From contig NZ_JAKVLT010000001.1 in the NCBI RefSeq assembly GCF_022484225.1, forward strand, positions 1 to 64,000: DNA of 64,000 bases, written 5' to 3'. The position numbers and the translations under genes are program-made. Below are positions 32,458 to 41,566 of this stretch, piece after piece. The stretch comes from Pseudoramibacter sp. (lineage in GTDB: Bacteria > Bacillota > Clostridia > Eubacteriales > Eubacteriaceae). Numbering within the stretch: the first letter of the stretch is position 1; every line of letters begins with the position of its first letter. Below the pieces are notes generated by a model, which did not search any database, was not told where the DNA came from, and was given only the letters and a program-made list of their open reading frames with translations.

Positions 32458-34689
32458 TTATTCGCTCTCCTTTGTGTGATTTTGATCTTTTGAAGCTGCC
32501 GAATCCCCGTGGGGCCTGTGATGGCCAAAGGCCTTCAGCCGCATCCGCCACTGTTCTATCGTTCTGAGCCGGTGTTTCCATCGGGGGTCGGCGCCCATCC
32601 GTTTGAGCATGCCGTTTAATTCGCCCCGGTGGGACTGCAGCAGGTCGTAAAGATGGGGATCCTCTGCTTTGAGTTTTTCTGCAATCTGCTGCCGCCTTCC
32701 GGCGAGGGCCTTCGCCATTTCTTCAGGGTCCAGGCCGTGGGCCTTGGCAAAGGATTCTGTTTTCATTTCGAGGTGTTCGAGGAGGTCGTCCTCGCGCACG
32801 CCGTTGAGATGCTGCCAAACCGGGGAATGGCGCATGAACGCCTCCAGATCTTCCCGTTCTGCCTCTGGTTTTTGCCAGAGAGCCATAATTTTCTGGACGT
32901 AGGCCGCGATCTCGGCGTCGGCCTGATCGCCGAAGGCCCATTCCATGTCGTCTTTAAGCAGTCTTCTCTGGGAGGCGGCAAAATCGATCCGGTGGGACGC
33001 CCCGCCTTCGAGGGGATAGGGCCAGTGGTAACCGGCGGCCAGAAGGGCACCGGTCATAGTGCGCACTACACTGCCCTCCCGGATCATCGCATCCCGATCC
33101 GCTTCCCTCAGGGTGTCGTTGACGCTGCTGATGTGGCCGGTGAGAAAGAACCGGATGTCCTGCTGCTTGAGCCGCTGATACAAGGCGTCGATTTTCTTCG
33201 CCGCCGTGTAGTCGAGACTCGTGATGCCGGTGGCATCCACAATGACCACTTTGGTTTTGGGGCCGATGGCCCCTTCGATATCCTGTTCGAATAAATCGAA
33301 ATTGGCAAAATACAAATTGGCCGAGAAGCGGTACAAAACCACCCCTTCAATGGCCCGGGCTTCTTTAACCTGGCGCAGGTCGTAAAAGCGGTTCTGTCCG
33401 GGGATCACCCCGAGGAAAGTCCGGGGCGGCGTCATGGTCCGCATGAGCACCACGATAAAAGAGAGGGCCACGCCGATCACCACGCCGTAAATGGTGCCGA
33501 GGAAGACAACGCCGCAGAAGGCGCCGAGGAAAATCAAAAATTCCCGGCGGTCGATTTTAAACAAATGCACCGCCTCTTCAAATTCCAGAATGCCCATGAG
33601 GGCCGCAATCACGATCGCCGTGAGCACCGGCACCGGCAAATAGCCGATAAAGCCGGTGCCGAAGAGCAGAATCAAAACCATGGCGCCGCCGGCGACGAGG
33701 CCCGTGAGCTGGGAGCCGCTGCCGAACTGATCGGCGATGCCCATGCGGGAAACCGACCCGTTAACCGGACAGCATCCCGTAAAGGCGGCGGCAAAATTGC
33801 CCACCGCGTAGGCCAGAATTTCCCGGTCCGGGTCAAGCTTCATGCCCTTGCGCTCTGCCATGTTTTTAGAGGACAGCAGGGTTTCCGCGGTGATGACCAG
33901 CGCGATGGTCAGGCTGTATTTCACCAGGGTGCCCACCGGCAGACCTTTCGCTGCCAAAATAGGATTGAAAAATTTTGGAAGGCCCGGAGCCACTTTCGGC
34001 AGAGTCGCCACGCCGTAGCGGGACAAATCCACAAACCGGTCGATAACCGCGCCGGCCAGCATCACCACCACCGCCATGGGAAATTTCGGAATGAGTTTTC
34101 GGCTGACGAGCAGCACCGCCAAAGCGCCGAACCCCAGAATCAGCGAAGCACTGTTGATCTGAGACACGCTTTTCGCAATATGGAGCACCAGCTCCGGCAG
34201 CTCTCCGTGCCCCACAACACCGCCGAAGAGTTTCGGCACCTGCATGGCGATGATCTCAAAGCCGATACCCGTGATAAAGCCGCCCATAACCGCTTCGGAA
34301 ATATAACGGGTGAAATGGCCGAAGTGAAACAGCGAAAACAGCAGCAGCCAGCAGGCCGTGCACAGCGTGATCACCGGCACTGCTTTCAAGGCGCCGGAAG
34401 AACCTGCTGAGATATTCAGCGCCACCAGCACTGTTCCCGTCAAGGCGGCCGGCGCGGCGTCCACGCCGAAAATCATGTGGGGCGACGTGGAAAACAGTGC
34501 GAAAAAGATAATGGGCAGCACTGATCCGTACAGGCCGTACACTGCCGGAAGCCCCGCAATCTGCGCGTAGCCCATGGCAATGGGAATGGACACCGCCGCG
34601 ATGATCAAGCCGGAGATCACGTCTTTCTTCACGTCAATTTTCTGATCGATAACCGTAGGTAATAATTTCAAAACCGGACCTCTTTTCAA
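32458..34689 (-). CDS. SulP family anion transporter with STAS domain and C-terminal extension
   Basis: 743 aa. The membrane part (about 1-415) has 10-12 hydrophobic segments and the signatures GLIIAAVSIPIAMGYAQIAGLP and CCPVNGSVSRM. A STAS domain follows (about 440-545, VVIVDATGITSLDYTAAKKI). Then comes an unusual roughly 200-residue soluble tail, highly charged and helical, which I cannot assign. SulP proteins carry sulfate, bicarbonate or dicarboxylates; the substrate here is unknown. The start is a TTG immediately after the upstream stop; another TTG at 34671 has a better-spaced AAGAGGT. Confidence 0.85.
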   Translation of the reverse strand: MKRGPVLKLLPTVIDQKIDVKKDVISGLIIAAVSIPIAMGYAQIAGLPAVYGLYGSVLPIIFFALFSTSPHMIFGVDAAPAALTGTVLVALNISAGSSGALKAVPVITLCTACWLLLFSLFHFGHFTRYISEAVMGGFITGIGFEIIAMQVPKLFGGVVGHGELPELVLHIAKSVSQINSASLILGFGALAVLLVSRKLIPKFPMAVVVMLAGAVIDRFVDLSRYGVATLPKVAPGLPKFFNPILAAKGLPVGTLVKYSLTIALVITAETLLSSKNMAERKGMKLDPDREILAYAVGNFAAAFTGCCPVNGSVSRMGIADQFGSGSQLTGLVAGGAMVLILLFGTGFIGYLPVPVLTAIVIAALMGILEFEEAVHLFKIDRREFLIFLGAFCGVVFLGTIYGVVIGVALSFIVVLMRTMTPPRTFLGVIPGQNRFYDLRQVKEARAIEGVVLYRFSANLYFANFDLFEQDIEGAIGPKTKVVIVDATGITSLDYTAAKKIDALYQRLKQQDIRFFLTGHISSVNDTLREADRDAMIREGSVVRTMTGALLAAGYHWPYPLEGGASHRIDFAASQRRLLKDDMEWAFGDQADAEIAAYVQKIMALWQKPEAEREDLEAFMRHSPVWQHLNGVREDDLLEHLEMKTESFAKAHGLDPEEMAKALAGRRQQIAEKLKAEDPHLYDLLQSHRGELNGMLKRMGADPRWKHRLRTIEQWRMRLKAFGHHRPHGDSAASKDQNHTKESE

Positions 34690-35685
34690 CTATCTCCCAT
34701 TGACCACATGTTCGGGTCGTCTGCCCGCGCACACGGCGCACACCGCTTCGTCAATCATGCGGTAGCTTCTGAAAAAGCTTTTCCGGGTGATGCCGCCGAT
34801 ATGGGGACTGAAAATGATTTTCTTTTCTACAGCTTCACTTTGATTCAGTAAAGGGTGATCTGCCCCGACAGGCTCGTCATCGAGGGTATCCAGACCGGCC
34901 ATGGCCAGCTTGCCGGTTTCAAGCGCCTCGATCAGCGCCTGATCGTCCACCAGTTCGCCCCGGGCGGTGTTGACAAAATAGCTGCCCGGACGCATGGCGT
35001 CAAAAAACGCCTGATCGGCAAAATGGACGGTCCCGGCGTTTACCGGCAGGTGCAGGCTTACGATGTCGCTTTTCTGAAGCAGCGTTTTTACCGGCGCGTA
35101 GCACACGCCCTGAGCCTGTTCTTCTGCTTCTGAAAGGCGGCGGCGCTTGTTGTAATAAATTTTTGATACGCCGTAAGCCCGGAGCAGCCGGGCCGTTGCC
35201 TGCGCAATATCGCCGTAGCCGATGAGCCCAACGGCGCAGTCCGACAGTTCCAAAAGATCGCCCCGGGCGATGTAGCCGCCCTTCACTTCGATCTGACGGC
35301 CTGCCCTGACCGCCGCATCCCCTTGTATGGCATTGCGGAGCATGCCGACCATGAGCAGAACGGCCTGCTCTGCCACGGCCGCAGCGTTCATGCCTTTGGC
35401 GTTGCAGACGTAGACGCCGCAGTCCGCTGCCGCTTTTAAATCGATTTGATTAAACGCCACCCCTTCAGAGTGAATCAGCTTCAAATTGGGCATTTTTCGA
35501 ATCAGTTCCCCGGGCACCGGCGCAATGGCATCGACGACGATAAAATCGGCATCGGCGCCGTCTTTTAAATAAGTCTCGGCCGGCTGATCTATGGGCAGGT
35601 CCACAAGCGCCATGTTTAACAGCGCGCTGTCTTTCGGCAGATAGCGCTCAAGGTTGCCCTGCTTTCCGATATGCAGTATTTTCAT
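34690..35685 (-). CDS. D-isomer specific 2-hydroxyacid dehydrogenase
   Basis: 331 aa from the ATG at 35685. NAD-binding Rossmann segment VGLIGYGDIAQATARLLRAYG, catalytic-domain motifs LHLPVNAGTVHFAD, VNTARGELVDDQALIEALETG and SPHIGGITR (catalytic His). Closest in overall look to phosphoglycerate dehydrogenase and hydroxypyruvate reductase relatives, but without an ACT domain, so I do not call it SerA. Substrate unknown. It is the first gene of the operon sulP-HD-maf-xpt. The ORF opens 21 codons earlier, inside the promoter region. Confidence 0.85.
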   Translation of the reverse strand: MKILHIGKQGNLERYLPKDSALLNMALVDLPIDQPAETYLKDGADADFIVVDAIAPVPGELIRKMPNLKLIHSEGVAFNQIDLKAAADCGVYVCNAKGMNAAAVAEQAVLLMVGMLRNAIQGDAAVRAGRQIEVKGGYIARGDLLELSDCAVGLIGYGDIAQATARLLRAYGVSKIYYNKRRRLSEAEEQAQGVCYAPVKTLLQKSDIVSLHLPVNAGTVHFADQAFFDAMRPGSYFVNTARGELVDDQALIEALETGKLAMAGLDTLDDEPVGADHPLLNQSEAVEKKIIFSPHIGGITRKSFFRSYRMIDEAVCAVCAGRRPEHVVNGR

Positions 35686-35747
35686 TTTTGCTCTTCTTTC
35701 TTTCTCAAAATCAAAATATATTTTAACACGGCCTCTCCCATCTTGCA

Positions 35748-35782
35748 CGAAAAAAGCCCCGGCTTTTGTGCCGGAGCTTTGG
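35748..35782 (-). terminator. Terminator after the PEP/pyruvate-binding gene
   Basis: On the minus strand AAGCTCCGGC pairs with GCCGGGGCTT around a 6-base loop, followed by TTTTTT. It separates the gene above from the dehydrogenase operon. Confidence 0.88.
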
Positions 35783-35784
35783 TT

Positions 35785-38361
35785 TTATTCAGTGGCGAGC
35801 ACCAGGTGCTGATGGGCCATATCGTGGTACAAAGTCAGGCCCGATGTCCGGGTGTCGTACACGCCGATAATGCCTTTAATCGCCGTCCTGTCGTGAATGA
35901 TCTGATCGGTAATATCCGGCATGGCCGTGATGCGCGCAGGCTTAAAACATCGGGTTTTTTTGTTTTCAAATACGGCGACGTACAGGATTTTGGCTTCCAC
36001 GAGGTCCTGAAAAATGTGACTGCCGTAGGAGAGTTCAGGGCTGTATCCGGCCCGGGAATCGGCAATTTCAAACACGGCGTCAAAGGCGTCAATGTCCGAG
36101 AACGTCGTGGGCACCCCCAATTCCGGCGACGACGTGCCGATCCGCCCCGGGACCATGAGAATCAAATGCCGTCCGGATTTTTTAAAGTGCCAGTTGATCT
36201 GCCCCACGGCTTTGGCCACCCGGGTTTTGTCCGCGTAGGGCATTTCGTAGTACGCTACCGGATCGACGTAGGCCACAGCGTCGATTCTTTGGGTGAGGGA
36301 CAGCCCCATCGATGCGCCGTCGCATTCGAGGACAACCTTGTCCGGTGAAAAGGTCTCAGGCATATTGGTCTCGCCGTCGTCTTTGAAAACCTGAAGCGGC
36401 CGGCACTGCAGCAGGTTGATGACGTAGGTGCCGTCCTCCGCCAGGTTGATGGTAAATTCGATGTCCACCGGGTATTGATAAACGCGCTGAATTTCGGCCA
36501 TCATCCGCCGCATATCCTCCATCAGCGCCTTGTTCTTGACAAGACCGGCGCAGGAGACGAACAAAATCTCGCGATTGCTCCCCCGTTCCCGGAATTGACG
36601 CTCCGCATCCCAGTCGTGTTCAAAGAGCAGCTTCTTCATGTACGCCGGCAGCAGCGGCTCAATCCGATTGGACAACGCCTGTTCCACCTTGCGGGTTTTG
36701 CTGCTGATGTATTCGACGCCGCGCTGAGAGTAACGGTGTTTTTCTGCCGAGCTGACCGCCGACACGACCTCCGGCTTGTCTAGACTGACGAGCCTTGGAT
36801 AAGAGCCCTCGGTCCGGTCGACGGCCGACGTGCCGAGCCCCATCACCAGCCTGAGCATCCCGGCTTCAGGGTCGAGATCCTTCAAAAACCGGTAGGGGCT
36901 GTAGGAATAACCGACACCGGCCGCGCAGGGCATGTACACCGTGTCGTAATAGGAGCCGGAAACCCGCTGCACCAAAAGCGCCATCTGTTCATCCCGCTGA
37001 TCCAAGCCGCGGTCCTTGCGGTAAGTCAGCGCCGACAAGCTCATCGTGCTGGCGTAAACCTGACGGACGGCGTCCTCGAATTCGGCAAGGCGTGTCTCGA
37101 GGGAGCCGGTATTCGCGCAGAACACCGATTCGTATTTGCCCGCGAAGGCGTTGCCAAAGCCGTCCTCTAATATACTGCTGGAGCGCACGATGATTGGGTC
37201 CTGGCCGAAATACTCGAGGAGATTCGCAAATTGATCTTCCATCTCCTTCGTGAATCTGCCCGTCCTAAGTTTTTCGGCAAAGGGCTCTGCCAGAGAAAAG
37301 TATTCCTCCGGCCGGCGCTGATGAATCCGCATTTTCCAGAAGTGATTTTCGACGATGTAGGAATAGAACACGTCGGATCCGACGTAGAAGGAATCGTGGG
37401 GCTCCAGACGCGCGGCGATGTCCGGACAGTTGCGCTCGATGATTTTTCTCGCCAGAAGCATCCCGCAGGCTTTGCCGCCGATGAGTCCGGTCCCCACCAT
37501 CCGCAGGCGCACGTCGAAATAGTCTTCGAGCTTGAAATACTTACGCACCAGCGGCCGCAGCCGTTCGTCCCGGGTGATCATGATCCGGCACATCCGGCTC
37601 TTTTCCTCGGAAACATCTTGGCCGTTTTCAAACTGTTCCATGGTCCGGTCAAAGAATCGGTCCCAGGCGTCGCTGTTCTGTTCTCTGCCCGGCCATCGTT
37701 CCCGATTCAGCGCCCGATAAAACTGGCTGGCCTGCACCCCGTCGAGGATCGGGCGGAACGTTCCGTCCTTTGGCTGATAGAGCTGGGGCAGAAACATCGT
37801 TTCAGAAAACCGGCGCCACACCTTTTCCGGCCGCACGTAAATATTCGTGCCGTCGTCGTAGGCATCCAGGAAAATCTGAGCCGTGTCGCGGATTTTCGCC
37901 ACAGCCTTTAAGGAATGTTTGCCCCGCATCAGCGGAAAATACGCCACGGTGTCCATTTCAAAAAGAAAAGGACAGGTCACCTGAAAGAAATTGCCCATCA
38001 TCAAATCCGTCGACCAGGCGGTCTGCAGCTCTGAGAGGCAATCGAAGACGTAAAACACGTCCTTGCCACGCTGTTCGATGATGTTGTGAATATCGACGGT
38101 GAAAGTCTCGAACCGATGGGACAATTCGACCTGAACCACTTCCACGCCCGTCAAATCGTCAATCAGCGAATCGTGGGCAGCGAAGCGGACGTAAACGACG
38201 TGCCGCCCGTCTGCGACGGCCTGCCTGACGTAGGGATTGACAAAGGCTTTGAAAACGTCAAGATCGGACACCCGCCACACCACATTGTCGCCGAGCCGGA
38301 TGTTGTCGAGCACCTTGTCCATCTCTGGGATGCCGGATGGAATGCGGTCAAATGCTGCCAT
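35785..38361 (-). CDS. PEP/pyruvate-binding (PPDK-type ATP-grasp) protein with RecA/KaiC-like N-terminus
   Basis: 858 aa. Residues 1-230 look like a degenerate RecA/KaiC ATPase fold: FDRIPSGIPEMDKVLDNIRLGDNVVW aligns with the KaiC start, but the Walker A loop GxxGxGKT is absent; DVFYVFDCLSELQT resembles Walker B. Residues about 290-680 resemble the ATP-binding domain of pyruvate phosphate dikinase and PEP synthase (GGKACGMLLARK, IIVRSSSILEDGFGNAFAGKYES, IEFTINLAEDG, LLQCRPLQ). The swivelling phospho-His domain and PEP domain of PEP synthase are missing, so it cannot be a complete PEP synthase. The ATG at 38361 follows GGGGGG with good spacing and is preferred over 38382. Confidence 0.75.
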   Translation of the reverse strand: MAAFDRIPSGIPEMDKVLDNIRLGDNVVWRVSDLDVFKAFVNPYVRQAVADGRHVVYVRFAAHDSLIDDLTGVEVVQVELSHRFETFTVDIHNIIEQRGKDVFYVFDCLSELQTAWSTDLMMGNFFQVTCPFLFEMDTVAYFPLMRGKHSLKAVAKIRDTAQIFLDAYDDGTNIYVRPEKVWRRFSETMFLPQLYQPKDGTFRPILDGVQASQFYRALNRERWPGREQNSDAWDRFFDRTMEQFENGQDVSEEKSRMCRIMITRDERLRPLVRKYFKLEDYFDVRLRMVGTGLIGGKACGMLLARKIIERNCPDIAARLEPHDSFYVGSDVFYSYIVENHFWKMRIHQRRPEEYFSLAEPFAEKLRTGRFTKEMEDQFANLLEYFGQDPIIVRSSSILEDGFGNAFAGKYESVFCANTGSLETRLAEFEDAVRQVYASTMSLSALTYRKDRGLDQRDEQMALLVQRVSGSYYDTVYMPCAAGVGYSYSPYRFLKDLDPEAGMLRLVMGLGTSAVDRTEGSYPRLVSLDKPEVVSAVSSAEKHRYSQRGVEYISSKTRKVEQALSNRIEPLLPAYMKKLLFEHDWDAERQFRERGSNREILFVSCAGLVKNKALMEDMRRMMAEIQRVYQYPVDIEFTINLAEDGTYVINLLQCRPLQVFKDDGETNMPETFSPDKVVLECDGASMGLSLTQRIDAVAYVDPVAYYEMPYADKTRVAKAVGQINWHFKKSGRHLILMVPGRIGTSSPELGVPTTFSDIDAFDAVFEIADSRAGYSPELSYGSHIFQDLVEAKILYVAVFENKKTRCFKPARITAMPDITDQIIHDRTAIKGIIGVYDTRTSGLTLYHDMAHQHLVLATE

Positions 38362-38402
38362 TTTGTTACCCCCCTGTTTCATAATTGTTTGCGTTTTCTT
38401 TT

Positions 38403-38431
38403 ATTGTATCACGCGGCTCATTATTCGTCGA
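38403..38431 (-). promoter_or_regulatory. Promoter of the PEP/pyruvate-binding gene
   Basis: On the minus strand: TCGACG (38426-38431), 17 bases, TACAAT (38403-38408) with a TG extension one base upstream of the -10. Confidence 0.6.
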
Positions 38432-38470
38432 CTGATTTTCTTTCTCCTCCCTGAAACCCGCATAAAATAA

Positions 38471-38493
38471 GGACTCGACCGACAGTCGAGTCC
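38471..38493. promoter_or_regulatory. Perfect palindrome between divergent promoters
   Basis: GGACTCGAC-CGACA-GTCGAGTCC: 9-base arms with a 5-base spacer, lying 7 bases upstream of the -35 of the XRE-regulator gene. It could be an operator for that regulator. On the minus strand it is followed by TTATTTTAT, so it could alternatively be a weak terminator for transcripts antisense to the regulator. Confidence 0.55.
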
Positions 38494-38500
38494 CGTATGC

Positions 38501-38529
38501 TTGACAGCTGTGCGCCGTCAAATTATGAT
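38501..38529 (+). promoter_or_regulatory. Promoter of the XRE regulator gene
   Basis: TTGACA (38501-38506), 17-base spacer, TATGAT (38524-38529). Confidence 0.82.
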
Positions 38530-38583
38530 AAGCCTAAATCTTAAAACGCAGCGGCGCCCTGCTAAAACATTGGAGGTATCCTG

Positions 38584-39597
38584 ATGGAAGAAAAGAAAAG
38601 TTTAGGCAAATATATTCAGAACAAGAGAAAAAATCTGGGCATGACCCAGAAAGAGCTGGCTGCCCAGCTCTTCGTCTCCGAATCGGCGGTCAGCAAATGG
38701 GAACGCGGGCTGTCCTATCCGGACATGACCCTCGTCAGCCCTTTGTGTGAAGCCCTTCATATTTCAGAGCACGAGCTCTTCACCGCCAGTGACGATTGGC
38801 GTCAGCGCCAAATCGAGGAACAAGCCCGACGCTACAAACGCAATAAGACGATCTGGCTGTGCGTCACCTGTATCATTTACGCCGCGATGCTCTTCGGCAC
38901 ATTGACCTGGGGGATCACTTCGGGAAACGGCTTAACTACTTTCGCCTACACCTTTGGTGCGTGCGCCTTGTTGTTCTCGCTGATCGACGTGCCGATGCTT
39001 GCAGAAAATGACAAAGGCGTCAAGTGTTTTGCCGCCAGCTTCGCTTCGCTTTTACTGCTGGAAATCATCGCCCGAATCGTCAGCCCCACGAACGATCCGC
39101 ATTGGCTCTGGATGGCCCTGCCCGGAACGGCCCTCGGCCTGCTCAGCGTATTCCTGCCAATTATTCTGGCATACGCAGATTGGGATTTCCCTTTTATGCG
39201 TCACAAAGCTGCATTTTGTCTCGGCGTCGACTCCGCATTAATCGGTCTGCTCGTGATTTTCGGACAGTTTTTTTACGGCGATGGACACCCTGCCGTACCG
39301 ATCGCCTCAACGGCCTCAATGCTCGCGCTGATCTGGGGCGTATTTATCGTCGCGCACTACACCTGCTGGCCCGTTCCCTTTAAAATCAGCGCCGGACTCA
39401 CCATCGGCGCGGCGTTTTGTCTTTTTACCAATGCACTCATCGAAGCGCTCGAGGGATACGGCTTTCGGGTTGTCTTCAATGTGAATCGATCAAATTCTGG
39501 CAATATTGCCCCCGATATCGGTCTGATTCTCCTTGCCGCAGCGGCCGTTCTCGCCATCATTCAAGTGATCATATTAAAGCGCCGTACCCGTCCTTAA
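38584..39597 (+). CDS. XRE-type helix-turn-helix regulator with membrane domain
   Basis: 337 aa. N-terminal XRE/Cro HTH (about 8-65: LGKYIQNKRKNLGMTQKELA, SESAVSKWERGLSYPDMTL). After a basic stretch (RRYKRNKTIW) come about seven hydrophobic helices to the end, forming a membrane-anchored sensor-like half. The combination recalls membrane-tethered HTH regulators in Firmicutes; signal and targets are unknown. TGGAGG lies 9 bases before the ATG. Its stop codon overlaps that of the convergent MATE gene (shared TTAA). Confidence 0.82.
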   Translation: MEEKKSLGKYIQNKRKNLGMTQKELAAQLFVSESAVSKWERGLSYPDMTLVSPLCEALHISEHELFTASDDWRQRQIEEQARRYKRNKTIWLCVTCIIYAAMLFGTLTWGITSGNGLTTFAYTFGACALLFSLIDVPMLAENDKGVKCFAASFASLLLLEIIARIVSPTNDPHWLWMALPGTALGLLSVFLPIILAYADWDFPFMRHKAAFCLGVDSALIGLLVIFGQFFYGDGHPAVPIASTASMLALIWGVFIVAHYTCWPVPFKISAGLTIGAAFCLFTNALIEALEGYGFRVVFNVNRSNSGNIAPDIGLILLAAAAVLAIIQVIILKRRTRP

Positions 39598-40982
39598 ACC
39601 TGTTTTAATTCCGTCTGCCGTCTGCGCGCCGGCCGGCGGATAATCAATGCCGTGCCGATTAAAATCATCGTAATCCCAAAGCTGATCGGATAGGCCATCA
39701 TCAGCTGGCGGAAGGTGTGATGACTTGGGAAGTACAAGAAAATCCACAGCAGTCTGAACACGCAGACGCCGAAAATTGTCAGCACCGCCGGCAGCAGCGA
39801 AATACCGAAGCCCCGCAGATAACCAGACACCACTTCGTAGACGATGGCGAAAAAATAGCCCGAATACAGCATACCCAGCTTGATATGGCCGTAATAAATA
39901 ACGTCGGCATGGGTATTAAAGAGCCCCAGAAGACTGTTTGAAAAATACCAGACGGTGCCCATGATGGCGCCGCACAAAATAAAGCTTTCAATGAGGGTCA
40001 GGCTTAAAACCCGCCGGCAGCGTTCGGGACGGCCGGCGCCGTCGTTCTGGCCCACAAAGGTCGTGGCCGCCTGCCCGAAGGCATCAAAGATCCAGAAAGC
40101 GAGGGCCTCTAAGTTCAGCGACGCACTGGACCCGGCCATGGCCGCCGCGCCCAGCGAGTTGACCGAAGACTGGATCACGATGTTGGCCACGGAAAAGACC
40201 GCCGACTGCACGCCGGCCGGCACGCCGATGCGCAGGATCTTTTTCAGCACGGTGCCGTTGACTTTAATCTGTCCCCGTTCGAGGCGAATGGCTGCATCTT
40301 CCCGGAACAGGCGCCAAAGCAGAAACACCGACGAAGTCAAATTGGAAATCACCGTCGCCGTCGCCACCCCGTCAACGGTCCGGTGCAGGCCGACCACGAA
40401 GCACAGGTTTAACACCACGTTCAGCCCTCCGGACAGCAGCAGAGCCAGCAGCGGAATCTGGGTTTTCCCTACGGCGCGAAAGATCGCCGCCTCAAAATTG
40501 TACAGAAAGATGACCGGCAGCCCGGCCAGGTAAATGCGCAGGTACAGCACCGCCAGGGGCAGCACCTTTTCCGGCACATCCATGGATTTTAAGATCATCG
40601 GCGCAAAGATTTCCCCCAGCACCGCCACGGCGCAGCCCGCCAGCAGCGCAAAGAGCACTGAACTGCCGACAGCTTTGCTGACCGTTTCGGGCTGCCTGCC
40701 GCCGATGGCGTGGGCAATGACCACGTTGGCCCCGAGGGCCACCCCCACAAAGAGCCCGACGATCAGACTCACGATGGGCGTGTTGGCCCCCACTGCGGCC
40801 ATGCAGACCGTCCCGAGCTTGCCCGTAAAGCGCCCGACCACGGCGAGGTCCGCCGCGTTGAAAAGCTGTTCCAGAATGGACGTCGCCGCGACCGGCAGCG
40901 CGAAAAGGGGCAGTTTGTTCCAGATCGGCCCCTGGACCATGTCGAGACCCTGGGTTTTTAACGTTTTACTTTTCATGGACAC
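39594..40982 (-). CDS. MATE family efflux transporter
   Basis: 462 aa with 12 predicted membrane segments in two homologous halves. Family traits: PLFALPVAATSILEQLFNAADLAVVGRF at the N-terminus, GANTPIVSLIVGLFVGVALGANVVIA, and VGQNDGAGRPERCRR in the second half. MATE pumps export drugs or metabolites using Na+ or H+. It overlaps the 3' end of the upstream flavin-binding gene by 17 bases and so is very likely co-transcribed and co-translated with it. Confidence 0.9.
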   Translation of the reverse strand: MSMKSKTLKTQGLDMVQGPIWNKLPLFALPVAATSILEQLFNAADLAVVGRFTGKLGTVCMAAVGANTPIVSLIVGLFVGVALGANVVIAHAIGGRQPETVSKAVGSSVLFALLAGCAVAVLGEIFAPMILKSMDVPEKVLPLAVLYLRIYLAGLPVIFLYNFEAAIFRAVGKTQIPLLALLLSGGLNVVLNLCFVVGLHRTVDGVATATVISNLTSSVFLLWRLFREDAAIRLERGQIKVNGTVLKKILRIGVPAGVQSAVFSVANIVIQSSVNSLGAAAMAGSSASLNLEALAFWIFDAFGQAATTFVGQNDGAGRPERCRRVLSLTLIESFILCGAIMGTVWYFSNSLLGLFNTHADVIYYGHIKLGMLYSGYFFAIVYEVVSGYLRGFGISLLPAVLTIFGVCVFRLLWIFLYFPSHHTFRQLMMAYPISFGITMILIGTALIIRRPARRRQTELKQV

Positions 40983-41439
40983 GCTTGCCTGTCATGGTAT
41001 CGATTTTAAGGCCCAGACATAAGGCCCGCGCCCCGGCTTTTTCCACTTCCTGTTCTGCGCTTTCTGCGTCCGGATAATATTTCAAGCCTATTTCCCGGGT
41101 AATCGCGATGGATTGTTCTGGATCTTCCACAACATGCATCTGTCCGAAAGCGATGATGCTGTTCACGTAATAAAAATCGCCGGACTCATCCAAAGTGCCG
41201 CCGTCTGTCACGCAGAAAGAAACTTTGGGTTCCCGTTTGACGGCATCGATTTTGTGGCCCTCATGGGCGCCGTGGAAATAAATGGTTTCGGCTTCCGGAT
41301 CAAAGTAAAAATTAAGGGGCACCGCGTAGGGATAACCGTCGTCACCGGCCACGGCGAGCACGCCGCGGGGCGCTTTCCTTAATATTTCTTCACAAATCCT
41401 GCGATCCAAGGCTTGTTTAAACCGTCTCATTTTCCGCAT
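40966..41439 (-). CDS. Pyridoxamine 5'-phosphate oxidase-like flavin-binding protein
   Basis: 157 aa split-barrel protein. The pattern ILRKAPRGVLAVAGDDGYPYAVPLNFYFD followed by IYFHGAHEGHKIDAVKREPKVSFCV is typical of the NimA/NimB and related FMN-binding family; some members reduce nitroimidazole antibiotics, most are uncharacterised. Co-transcribed with a MATE exporter, which hints at a detoxification unit, but this is inference. Confidence 0.85.
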   Translation of the reverse strand: MRKMRRFKQALDRRICEEILRKAPRGVLAVAGDDGYPYAVPLNFYFDPEAETIYFHGAHEGHKIDAVKREPKVSFCVTDGGTLDESGDFYYVNSIIAFGQMHVVEDPEQSIAITREIGLKYYPDAESAEQEVEKAGARALCLGLKIDTMTGKRVHEK

Positions 41440-41465
41440 GCTTTTCTCCTCCTAATTTCTTTTAC

Positions 41466-41503
41466 AAAAAAACAAACCCGCCAGATCAACTGAACGGGTT
41501 TTC
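41466..41503 (-). terminator. Terminator after the DUF438 gene
   Basis: On the minus strand AAAACCCG pairs with CGGGTTT around a 14-base loop, followed by a T-rich run (GTTTTTTTG). Confidence 0.65.
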
Positions 41504-41566
41504 CATTTGTATTGTTTTATCACTGGCGCTTAACAGCATATCACAAATGCTGGTCTTTAGACAACG

